A stretch of DNA of 64,000 nucleotides from Candidatus Caenarcanales bacterium (GTDB lineage: Bacteria; Cyanobacteriota; Vampirovibrionia; LMEP-6097). Location: assembly GCA_013216135.1 (NCBI GenBank), contig JABSOS010000001.1, positions 1-64,000 on the forward strand. Direction: 5' to 3'. Shown piece by piece: positions 51,369 to 61,700 of this stretch. Below the pieces are notes generated by a model. The model was not told the origin of the DNA, searched no databases, and was given only the letters and a program-made list of their open reading frames with translations. Positions within the stretch are counted from its first letter, which is position 1. The number at the start of each line of letters is the position of its first letter. The position numbers and the translations under genes are program-made.

Positions 51369-53065
51369 TTTAAATCTTTTATATCTATCACTATAAATTT
51401 TTGATCTCTATCTTTTAAATACTTTCTAAGGAAAAATCCTTTTTGCTGACCAGCTTTAATAAACTCTTTAAGCAAATCATTATAAGGTTCCAGATACTTA
51501 GCATTTTTCAAATACTGCTTAGTATAAAATCTTCTGTGAGCTATCACGTGAGTAATTTCTTCTCTATGAGCCATTTCCAGAAACTCTTCTTTAGAACTAG
51601 CATAAATCATTTTCAAATTTTCAATATTACGACGACGAATCTCTTCTAAACTCTCTTTCGTATACGCCATGCTCCATTCATGATTAATAAAAACCTTACG
51701 TTTAGCTGTAGCAGATAAAGCATTAATAGCATCTAATTTAGGGTGAGCAGCAAATAAAGAATCTTTAGGAGTTTGTTTTGCGATCAATAAAATCTCTTTA
51801 TTCATTTGTACGAAACGTGGCTGAAAGAAATTCAAATAAACTAAAAAGAAAACCAAAGCATAAATCACATACGGTGTTTTATTTAAAAACTTATACTTTT
51901 CAAAAAACACTGAAACCTTGTCATAAACTTTAATTTTATTGATAAAAGAATGAATCAACAGAAACAAACCTGTCACAGCAAGAACTAGACTACTATTAGC
52001 AATATATCTACTAGGTAAAAATATTAAAGGAAATGTTATCATCGCCGCAAAATATAAACTCATTGAAGAGTAAAAAAGCATAGCAAGTGGATGACAAAGC
52101 CAAGAACTGTTTTCTGTAAAATTTAAAATTATTTCTTTGAAAAATCTTTTTCTAACAAACAAATAAACTATTAAAGTAGCTATAGCTACAGGAACCATAA
52201 CACTTACTTCATAAGTCCCTATACTAAATCCCCAGTGAGCGTCTGACCAAAAAGCATAATCAAAGACACCAACCCCAAATATTGGATGTCTCCCACCTGG
52301 ATTAAACTCTGGTAGTAATTCCATTTCAGCTCGAGTAAATTCTTCTCCTACACCTTGGGTAGCGATATCAGCAAAAATTACTTTGTATAAAAACAAAACA
52401 GAAGCTACGTTTATAGCTAAAGAATAAAAGTTAATATCAGGCTTTAACAGCTTTTCTTTTACTGAAGAAAATAACCAAGAAAAGAATTGCATACCTAAAC
52501 ATAAAAGGAAAGCAAAAGGGCTTAAAAGTAATAAAACAAAAATCCAAATAGATTTTAGTAGATCCTTTTTCTGGTTATCTAAGAAGAGATAAATAAATAA
52601 ACCAAGCCAAATAAATGATCTTGAGTGTGCTACAGAAACATGATCAGTGCACCAAAGCATCACTGCAACTATAAATGAAAACATTAATGCCATAAACCTA
52701 GAGTTAGTTTCAGAGCGTGATTTCAAAAAAGAATTCATCATAAAATATGATGAAATAGAAGTAATCACTGAAATAATAACGGCTAGGATTTTTGAATACA
52801 GTATGGGACTTGCTACAAGTGAAGGACCTAGCTTATAAATCAAATTCAAAATAGGCATACGCTCAAGATGAGAACGATACATATCTATAAAAAAACAGTT
52901 TTCAAATAAACTAGAATCCCATAGTTTCCATATCCAGTAAAAACTCTGCCTGAAATCATCTTGGACTACTGAATCATCGAAGAAAATGCCATTTAGATTC
53001 AAATAGCAAATGAATAGTGAAAAAGAAACAACATATAGAATCATAAGTTTATGTTTGTCAGACAT
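51365..53065 (-). CDS. polytopic membrane protein, GT-C-like
   Basis: 566 residues with about ten membrane helices. The first luminal loop after helix 1 has FFDDSVVQDDFRQ (about 29-41), the acidic motif position of GT-C glycosyltransferases that use lipid-linked sugars; a cytoplasmic/periplasmic tail of about 150 residues ends the protein (KTPKDSLFAAHPKLDAINALSA, THVIAHRRFY). No family assignment from motif alone. The neighbours are sulfotransferase and surface-protein genes, so glycan assembly is a reasonable but inferred role. Starts with ATG at 53065, divergent from the hypothetical gene at 53144. Confidence 0.6.
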   Translation of the reverse strand: MSDKHKLMILYVVSFSLFICYLNLNGIFFDDSVVQDDFRQSFYWIWKLWDSSLFENCFFIDMYRSHLERMPILNLIYKLGPSLVASPILYSKILAVIISVITSISSYFMMNSFLKSRSETNSRFMALMFSFIVAVMLWCTDHVSVAHSRSFIWLGLFIYLFLDNQKKDLLKSIWIFVLLLLSPFAFLLCLGMQFFSWLFSSVKEKLLKPDINFYSLAINVASVLFLYKVIFADIATQGVGEEFTRAEMELLPEFNPGGRHPIFGVGVFDYAFWSDAHWGFSIGTYEVSVMVPVAIATLIVYLFVRKRFFKEIILNFTENSSWLCHPLAMLFYSSMSLYFAAMITFPLIFLPSRYIANSSLVLAVTGLFLLIHSFINKIKVYDKVSVFFEKYKFLNKTPYVIYALVFFLVYLNFFQPRFVQMNKEILLIAKQTPKDSLFAAHPKLDAINALSATAKRKVFINHEWSMAYTKESLEEIRRRNIENLKMIYASSKEEFLEMAHREEITHVIAHRRFYTKQYLKNAKYLEPYNDLLKEFIKAGQQKGFFLRKYLKDRDQKFIVIDIKDLN

Positions 53066-53143
53066 AAATAATATCTTATAGTAAAGATCAAATTATATTT
53101 ATAACTATGCTAAGATTACCACAATGCAAGATAATACTCGGTA

Positions 53144-54019
53144 GTGATCATGAAACTTTTACCACAGTCACCTTATATAGAGCCAAAAAAATTTAGTATA
53201 CCAAAATTCCCATATCCTATTCTAGCACCCGGAAATTTTGGTCAAGAAATACAAGAAGACTATAAAAATTATCAACTTCAAAGTATTCATTCACCAAATT
53301 CAAACATCAATTTAACAAAATTTCCTGAAAATGGAATTAGTTTTCATGATTTTAAAAAAGTTTATGATAACTTCTTCAAATTACACATATCTATTCACCT
53401 AAAACAAGGAGAAGGTGGTCCAAAAAATGCACTTAGTGATTACATAGCAGCTGTAGCAACACTAAATAACTATAAAAAAGATGCAAATATAGACAAAAAT
53501 TCAATTGAAAATTACCAAAATGAAATTACAAATCAAATGCTAACAGCTATAAAAGAAAGTATTGAAAGCCTCTTAGCTATTAAAGACAAACCAGATCTAG
53601 AAAAGATATATGGAGAAAAATTTACTAATTTAGGCAAAGAAAATCAAGATATCGTTACAAAAAATGAACCAGAAAAAATCAATAAATTTATTCTATCTTT
53701 AATCTCATTAGCTGACATATTAATAGCACTAAATCCTCAAGATACTCTCAATACCAAGATTTTTGAGAATGAAAGTATAAATAACTTAAGAGGTGAAAAT
53801 AAAGATGAATTGAGAAAAATCACGCAGAATAATATCATATACCTATTAAATGAAATTCGTCCTAGAGTTTTTGATTACGACAACACAGATAGCATGAGGA
53901 GCTATCTCGATGATCACCTTAATTTAAATCAGCATTTCAATGATGTTGAATATGAAAAATTAACTGAAATGAGTAATAGTAATTATATTTACTTACCTAG
54001 GCAGCAAAACTTCTATTAA
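53144..54019 (+). CDS. hypothetical protein, paralogue of the dead gene after it
   Basis: 291 residues from ATG at 53144 or the Met three codons on (MKLLPQ). No signal peptide or membrane helix; charged, helical from about 60. The sequence shares a clear pattern with the pseudogene at 54039-54894: GISFHDFKKVYDNFFKLHI, DYIAAVATLNNYK, SLLAIKDKP, ILSLISLADILIALNP and a closing YLPRQQNFY. Function unknown. AAGATTACC-type extended -10 signal lies about 25 bp upstream (TATGCTAAGAT near 53107). Proline-rich start of 25 residues could be a docking peptide. Confidence 0.5.
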   Translation: MIMKLLPQSPYIEPKKFSIPKFPYPILAPGNFGQEIQEDYKNYQLQSIHSPNSNINLTKFPENGISFHDFKKVYDNFFKLHISIHLKQGEGGPKNALSDYIAAVATLNNYKKDANIDKNSIENYQNEITNQMLTAIKESIESLLAIKDKPDLEKIYGEKFTNLGKENQDIVTKNEPEKINKFILSLISLADILIALNPQDTLNTKIFENESINNLRGENKDELRKITQNNIIYLLNEIRPRVFDYDNTDSMRSYLDDHLNLNQHFNDVEYEKLTEMSNSNYIYLPRQQNFY

Positions 54020-54038
54020 CCTCACGGAAAAAAATCAA

Positions 54039-54894
54039 ATGAAACTTTTACCTTTACCAAAATACACGTTACCTGAAAAACATGATTAGCCTTTATTAGA
54101 CTATCCTCATTTAGGATCAGCTAAATCTTCGATACAAAAATTATCAACTGAAAGCAAATACAAAGTATGGACGTAATATAAATCTCACACAATTTCCACA
54201 AAATCGTATTTCTTTAAATGATTTCAAAAAAGTATACGATAATTTTTTCAAGTTACATATTTATGAAAGTCATTTCACAAAAGAAAAAGATGCTAAAGAT
54301 ATACTAGTAGATTTTATTGCTGCAACAGCAACATTGGAAGATTATAAAGAATTTACAGAGACTGACCAAGTAAATTATTATCAACATAAAATAACTACGG
54401 ATCTATTTGCTACAGTTGATCAACACTTAGAAGCTCTATTAAGCATTAAAGACAATCCCGACTCTTCGAAAATTGATGGTGATTTTTATAAATCACAAAG
54501 TAGGGAAAGTCAAAAAATAATTGAGAGCACAGCAAAAGATAAAATTGAAAATCATATCTTATCGCTTATTGCATTTACAGATATACTTTCAGATTTAAAC
54601 CCAGACAATCCTTATGGAAAAGAGATTTTAGATAATGAAAAGATAAAAGAAATTAAAAAAAATAATGGAAACAAAATACTAGAAATAAAACAAAATATTT
54701 TAAAATCACTGTTGCATATAGTTGTTAGTGATGATCCAGATTTTGATTATAAGGAATCTATGAAAAATTATATTGATCAAAAGCTTGATCTAAACTTATA
54801 TTTTAATAATAAAGAACTAAAGAAATTAAATAGCGCAAATAAAAACAATTTTGTTTTCTTCCACATTCCCGAAAAATTTCAAACAGCTGATTGA
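54039..54894 (+). pseudogene. decayed tandem paralogue of the 53144 gene
   Basis: Begins MKLLPLPKYTLPEKHD at 54039 like its intact neighbour, then a TAG after 16 codons and a TAA after GESKYKVWT-like residues (near 54174); in the +1 frame the homology resumes as NINLTQFPQNRISLNDFKKVYDNFFKLHI and runs open to 54894 (186 codons after the first ATG at 54334). The two lesions are a nonsense codon and a frameshift. The end overlaps the convergent sulfotransferase gene by 16 bp, the only such long overlap here, which also fits loss of selection. A shortened protein from 54334 cannot be excluded. Confidence 0.68.
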
Positions 54895-55667
54895 AAACTC
54901 TTTAACTTATCCCTTAACTTCCAGTAAACTGGATAAGCAAAATCATAAAACTTCTGTTTTTTCTGCAAAGCCTCATAAATCTTCTCAGCTTCAGGTGTCC
55001 ACAGATTAATAGACTTATCTCTTTTTACCTTAGTTTTAGTATCTTTATTAAAACAAGTATCTAAGATTTCTTCAGCTCTAGCTGAATCAAGTTCCATATC
55101 TATATACTTACTGATTTCGATGACTTTATCTCGAGCATAATCTCTTTCATTTCTAAACTTATTAAAATCAATAGACAAAACATCAGCTTCACGGCGCCAC
55201 ATATCTAAAAACCTAAACAATCTGACACGCGTAGGACCGAAGATCTCTAAATACTTAATGAAATGCTCTTCTACAGAAAGATGTTTAAATTTATTAAACT
55301 CTTCTTCCATATCCTTTCTGATCTCTCTAAACCAGTAAAACTCAGCTTGCATAGCTTCTTTATGGTCACGGTAAGAATAAATAATTTTAAACCTATTGAG
55401 GAAAACCTCTTCTAACATAGGTTTTGCAATATGCCCGAAAACGAACTCTCCTGGTAAAACCGTATAAAGTGCTTGAGAAATAGTTAAAGGTACTTTAGCT
55501 TTTTTAGGAGTAAATCTATTAACCTCTTCTGGAGCGTAGTATAAAGTTTCAGCATGGCTCTTAGCCACATGTAGATGTCTATTAGTAGCACCTATCTCAC
55601 TTAGTATCTCGGCAAAGAAATAGGTACCAGCTTTAGGGATTGTCGTTAATAGTATGGGGCTAGACAC
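54879..55667 (-). CDS. sulfotransferase-like protein 4
   Basis: 262 residues. The N-terminal P-loop-like TTIPKAGTYFFAEIL (8-22) is the PAPS 5'-phosphate loop, and FKIIYSYRDHKEAMQAEFYW (about 96-115) the 3'-phosphate segment with Arg. Compared with the other three it is shorter and lacks the RYED motif, so acceptor specificity differs. The start ATG at 55667 is 35 bp after the stop of the giant surface-protein gene on the same strand, so these may share a transcript. Its stop is inside the tail of the dead paralogue (16-bp overlap). Confidence 0.75.
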   Translation of the reverse strand: MSSPILLTTIPKAGTYFFAEILSEIGATNRHLHVAKSHAETLYYAPEEVNRFTPKKAKVPLTISQALYTVLPGEFVFGHIAKPMLEEVFLNRFKIIYSYRDHKEAMQAEFYWFREIRKDMEEEFNKFKHLSVEEHFIKYLEIFGPTRVRLFRFLDMWRREADVLSIDFNKFRNERDYARDKVIEISKYIDMELDSARAEEILDTCFNKDTKTKVKRDKSINLWTPEAEKIYEALQKKQKFYDFAYPVYWKLRDKLKSFQSAV

Positions 55668-55702
55668 TTTAGCTAATTATAGCTAATTTATATAGAAACC
55701 AG

Positions 55703-58700
55703 TTAAAAAGTATCTCCTTGTATCAATCCATCCTCAGAAGAACAGTAGAAACCTACATCCTCTAAGATATGTTCAATCTCAGAATCTGAAGATTTCTCTT
55801 CCTCAACAAACAAAGTTAAAGAAGTCTGAGTAGTACTCTTAAATCTTAAAGCAGATGTATCAACTCCAGAATAGCTTTGAATTTGAGCAAAACATTTAGG
55901 TACAGAGTTTAAGGCATTATAGTTAATATCAAAAAGATTATGGTTAACTATAACTCCAGTATTCCCAAATCTAGTATTGGAATCTTCTACAAACCATAAA
56001 GGATTTTTGTAAATCGCTAAATATCCAACTTTTTCAGCTGCGTGAATACCATCATTCGCTTCTTGTTCAGAGAGAAGAATTTTGAAAGATTTATCAGTAA
56101 TATTACAAATCCTAGTAGTTACAGCACTTTCTTCATTAACGGAAGAAACTTGGCTAAGAATTATAGGATCTGCATTAATAGCTAAATTATAATTTGGATA
56201 ATTTAAAACTTGAGTATGAGCTTCATGAGAAACAGTTAAATCTCCAGCCTCGAAAACAGTACCATCATTTAACTCATGTATTCCTTTCTCAATGACTAAA
56301 TAATTCACAGTCTCTCTGGTATGTCTACCATCTTTGTAATCCCACTCATCAACTTGAAACTCAAAGCTATTAGAATTGATATTCCTAACTCTTACTACAG
56401 AAGGATCACGCCCTCTAAATGTAACAGGACTAATAATCACAACAGGGTCAACAAAGGTTTTTGAGAGGTTTACAGTAGTCCAAGTATCCTTACTATTCTG
56501 CTTTAATTGAATTGAAGCAATCTCAGCGATATCATCAAGATTTTCTGCCTGAGTTCCTATACTAAGCTTAGCTTCAGATTTAGATGCGCTTGCTATATCC
56601 TCTATTTCATAACTTATTAGATCACCAGTCAAATTACTGTCTTTAAGACTTATTGCATTAAGTTCAATCTTCTTATCAGGCGTAACACTTGCAAACTCAT
56701 TACCAGAAAGCATGGTCAAATTAAAATTATTGGTAATAAAATCTTTCAATGGATCAACTAGATAAACACTAAAGTTATTGGCTAACTGTACTGCAATGTT
56801 GGTAGTTGCAGCTTCACTACTTAGGTAAGTCTGGTTACTAGTGTCAGATTGAATCTTAATCACATGATTTCTAGGCAGCTTAGTATAAGTAACAAATTCA
56901 AAAGTATGTCTCATCTCTGAATCACGGGATTGTTCCTCTTGAACGAACACATCTATTGAAGATTGATTGAGACGGTATGCTCTTAGGTTAGCAGTATCTG
57001 GACCAAAATAACTTTGCATTCTAGATATGAAAACCTCATTCTCTGTAATAGCAACTTTCTGTGGAACGTGCTTCAATTGTAAATTTGCAAGATTAAAGAA
57101 ATTACTATTAGAATCTTCTATCGCCACATAGCCAATTTGATTGCTTTGACTGCTTAAAGATTGTTTTTCTTCGGCTTCAATTAAAACTGAGAAACTTGTA
57201 TTAGAATTATCATCTCTTAATCTTTCCACAACAGATTTTTCTGAGTTATCATCAGCAACAACCTGAGTAAACATCGTAGGAACTATAGTAAATGAAGTAT
57301 TGAAATTATGAGTACTAAAGTCCTTAGTAGCATTTACAAAACCAGCTTCAATCTTGGTACCATCATCCAATTCATATTCACCAGCCTCAAAGACCATATA
57401 TTCAATCACAGCTGGATTAGAGCCATTATAGGACCTTACACCATCTTGGTATAACCATTCTTGTAATTCAAGATCAAAAGCATTCTCTCTAAGATTTCTA
57501 ACTACAGCTATAGCTGGATCAGAATCACTATTTGAATTATGATTCAGAATTACTACCGGATTCTCATAAGAGTCTTTGAAGTACACAGTCTTAATATTCT
57601 TAGCAGCTTTACTTGAACCAAGGAAAGGCACCTCTAATGAACCAGTTTCACCAATAGTGATTGGTTCAAATTCAGGTTGATCATCAAGATCTAAGATTTG
57701 GATACTTAAATCTTTAAGATATTCATTACCTACACTATCAGTAGCTTTTACCGTAATAGTTTCACTAGTCTCAGCTCCAACATATTCTTCAAAATCAAAA
57801 CTAGTATTTGCTAAGAGTAAATTACCATCAATTAAGAACTTGGAGGAATTTTCACTAGGAACTAGTTCAAAAACTATCTGATCAAAAATGTCCTTATCCT
57901 CAGGAGCATATAATCTAGAAATAAAATCACCTACTTGATTATTTTCTTCTATATAATTTCCATCGAGTAATAAAATATCTTGTGGAGATCCCTGGCTACC
58001 ACCTCTTTCTACATATGCTCTAGTGAATTCATCTTTAAGGGTAGCTCTATCAAACTTGATTTTAAATCTACCTTTTGCGATATCAGCTGTCTCAGAATTA
58101 TTCAGACGAATTTTATCCTCATAAGGAAAATCAATCTCAATCTCTGAAGCTGTTTGATTTATATAAGTAGGCTCACCAGTAAATCTCACACTACTAAAAG
58201 CGCGTGAAACTGATGATACAGAAGATACTGAAGGAGACTCACCAGTACTATATTTCACAAGACTATTATAGGTATAACCAACACTATTAACCTCGAAGTT
58301 ATACTGTGGATTAAGGTCATAGAAAACTATATCTTTCAATTCAGAAAGTAAAGCATTTGACATTCTAGTTACTATCTCAAAATCAAAGTTCTCATAAGCT
58401 GGACTTCCAGGATCTTCAGCATTCTTCTTAGAAACAATTTTAAAGATACTCAAATCTTTTTTACTAGAAAGATTTGTAACTAAATTCTCAAAACTTATAG
58501 CTTCAGGAATAGTATTCAGATCTTTACCTTCTTGAGTATAAGCATAGAGTTCAGATACACTTCTTATATTTCCTGAACTAATTAAATCTTTGTCTATATC
58601 TACGTTAAAGAAAGAACTTGCTTCATTAATATCAAACTCATCGTCTTGATCATCATCAATTAAATATACAAAAGCAAAGCTAGATGCTGTATTACCACTA

Positions 58701-61700
58701 GAATCTTCAACTTCATATCTCAAATATATAGATCCTCTAACTTCACTTAGTCTAGGTAAAGTCTTCGCTACTAGAAGTTGACTATTCTCTATCTTAAAGT
58801 AAGTAGATATTGGAGTTCCATCTGGACCAAGATCAGAAGGCATTTCCTCTAGAGTAATAGTATGAGTATCATTTGGTAAATCAGCATCTTCAATAATAAA
58901 AGTACCGATAAGCGTACCTACTGGGCTTCCTTCTGGAACATTTGGTGATCTATCATCTAACCTCACCGTAGGATTAGAACTCGCTTGCTGAATACTAATA
59001 GAAACTTCAGCTATAGCTGTTCCTCCCTTACCGTCACTTACGGTGTAAGTGAAAATATCATTACCTGCAATCAATGATGAATAAGTAAAAGTCTTATTAT
59101 CAGGATTTAAATTTAAACTATTTAAACCAAAATACTCATAACTAGTTATAGTTAAGTCATCACCGTCATCATCGAAATCATTAAACAATGGCTCGAGCAA
59201 AGTAAAATCTTCTGGTGAACTACTTACATTAATACTAAAAGTATCATCATTAGCTTGAGGCACTTGATTTGCTACGGTAATACTAATAGAAACTTCAGCA
59301 GTCGCAGTTCCTCCCTTACCATCGCTTACTGTGTAAGTAAGAATATCATTACCTGCAATCAATGATGAATAAGTGAAAGTCTTATTATCAGGATTTAAAA
59401 CTAAATTATTTAATCCAAAATATTCATAACTAGTTATAGTTAAGTCATCACCATCTGGATCAGAATCATTTATTAACGGTTCAATAGTAGCTATCTCTCC
59501 CGTAGAAACAGTCACAGTATCAGCAACTGCTATTGGGTTATTATTCACAGCAATAGGTAACAGATTAATAGTACCGAAATCGGTTCCACCTTTCCCATCA
59601 CTAACTATGTAATTAACAACATCGATATTGCTACTAAAAGCAGTAAAATTAAGTGTTTTCTTGTCCTCACTTAAGCTCACTTCATTAAAGCCAGAATAGA
59701 AAAACTCTTGGATTATAAGATCATCACCATCAGGATCGAAATCATTATCTAAAGGTCTTAGAACTGTTGGCTGGCCAATTACAGGATTATAATTATCATC
59801 AACAGCTACAGGAGATGCATTCGGCAAAGCAGCTATTTCTATACTTGCTTCAGCAGTCGCTGTTCCTCCCTTACCATCACTTATAGTATAAGTAAAAACA
59901 TCAGTTCCTGGAAGTAAAGAAACATAGTTAAAAGTCTTATTATCAGGATTTAAAGTTAAACCATTTAATCCAAAATATTCATAACTGATAATTGTTAAGT
60001 CATCACCGTCATCATCGAAATCATTAAACAATGGCTCGAGCAAAGTAAAATCTTCTGGTGAGCTACTAACATTTATACTAAAAGTATCATTATTAGCTTG
60101 AGGCACTTGATTTGCTGCGGTAATATTAATCTGCACTTCAGCTGTAGCTGATCTTCCAGTAGTGTCAGTGACTGTATAAGTGAAAACATCTGTTCCTGGA
60201 ACTAAAGATGCATAAGTAAAAGTTTTATTATCAGGATTTAAAACCAAACTATTTAAACCAAAATATTCATAGTTAGTTATAGTGAATTCATCACCGTCAG
60301 GATCAGAATCATTCGCTAAAGGTTCAATAGTAATAGACTGAGCTGTAAGAACATTTACAGTGTCATCAACAGCAATTGGAGGATTAAACAATGGTCTAAT
60401 TTCTACATTAATAGTAGCTTCATTACTTTCAAGACCTCTAGAGTCAATGGTTTTATACTTCAACTGAGTATTTCCATAAAAACCAATATCAACATGATAA
60501 TAAATATATCTAGGTTCAAAAGTAATTTCCTTAGCTTGACCACTTGGATCTGTAACCGATAATATTTCAAAACTATCACCATTTGGATCTGAATCATTCT
60601 CTAATGGAGCTATAATTCCAATTACATTTTCGGCATCTGGATTTACATAAATTACTTTTTGGTCATCTACTGCTACTGGAGCTTGATTAACAAAGCTTTC
60701 TGCTGGAATAGTTCCAGATATTTCATAGAAACCTAAACTTGAATAATCAGAATAACCAGTATTAGGATCACCTGTACCAACACCGTCAACAGCAACATAA
60801 TATAAACCTGGGTCTAAATTAGCACTTATAGAGGCCGATAAAGAATTAGGGTTAAAAGTTTGAATTAGCTGCTCAGCAGCGTCATAGAGACTAAGTTCAA
60901 TATCTAAATTAGGATATAAATCCACATTTAAGAAATCAAGCTCAACAAGACCACCACCAGTAGTAAATTTAAAAATATCAATATCCGTAGGTGAACTGAT
61001 AACACCCTTATCTGCTACACTCCCTAGATCATTAATCAAAAGATCTGTAGCTGAATTAAAGTCATTTGCGTGATCATCTGCTCTTTCAAATAAACCATTT
61101 GATGCCATAAGTTGATAATCGTCTTGAGTATTATTCGCGCTGGAATACTCACCCTTACTCCAGTGAGTAATATTTTTGTAATAGGAGTTACCCATAATTG
61201 GAGCCCAAGATCCATGACCTCTATAGTAAGTGCCACCAGGATTACCTCCATCATGTGATAAACCTAAATTATGACCAGCTTCATGGGAACAAGCTTCTGC
61301 TATATATTTCACTCTTTTAGCAAGTTTTTCTGGAAACACTAATGCAGGTTTATATCTATCTCCCCAAGTACCTGTTCTATCAAAAACACCTAAATAAGCA
61401 AGACCACCATAATTACCAAAGTAACTACTAATAGGACTTATAAGAACAGTAGTTCCATAAACCTCATCTAAAGTATTTTCTCTATTTATAGCTTCATAAC
61501 CAGGATCTTCAGTTGTAACATCAACATCAAAAGCAGCAAAATCTTCAGCTACTATTTGCCAGATTTTTTGAATATCTCTTAGTTCACCATTGGAAAAAGA
61601 ATTAGGATCACCGTTTTTATCAAATGCTGGGGCATCTATTGCTTCTCCATTACGAGCCCAAGCACTAGTTTCTGGAATAATATAACCATCAAAATCTAAA

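Noticed and set aside
58970-60700. Possible CRISPR array
   Set aside because: The repeats are long, in frame and code Ig-like domains; no short direct repeats with unique spacers.
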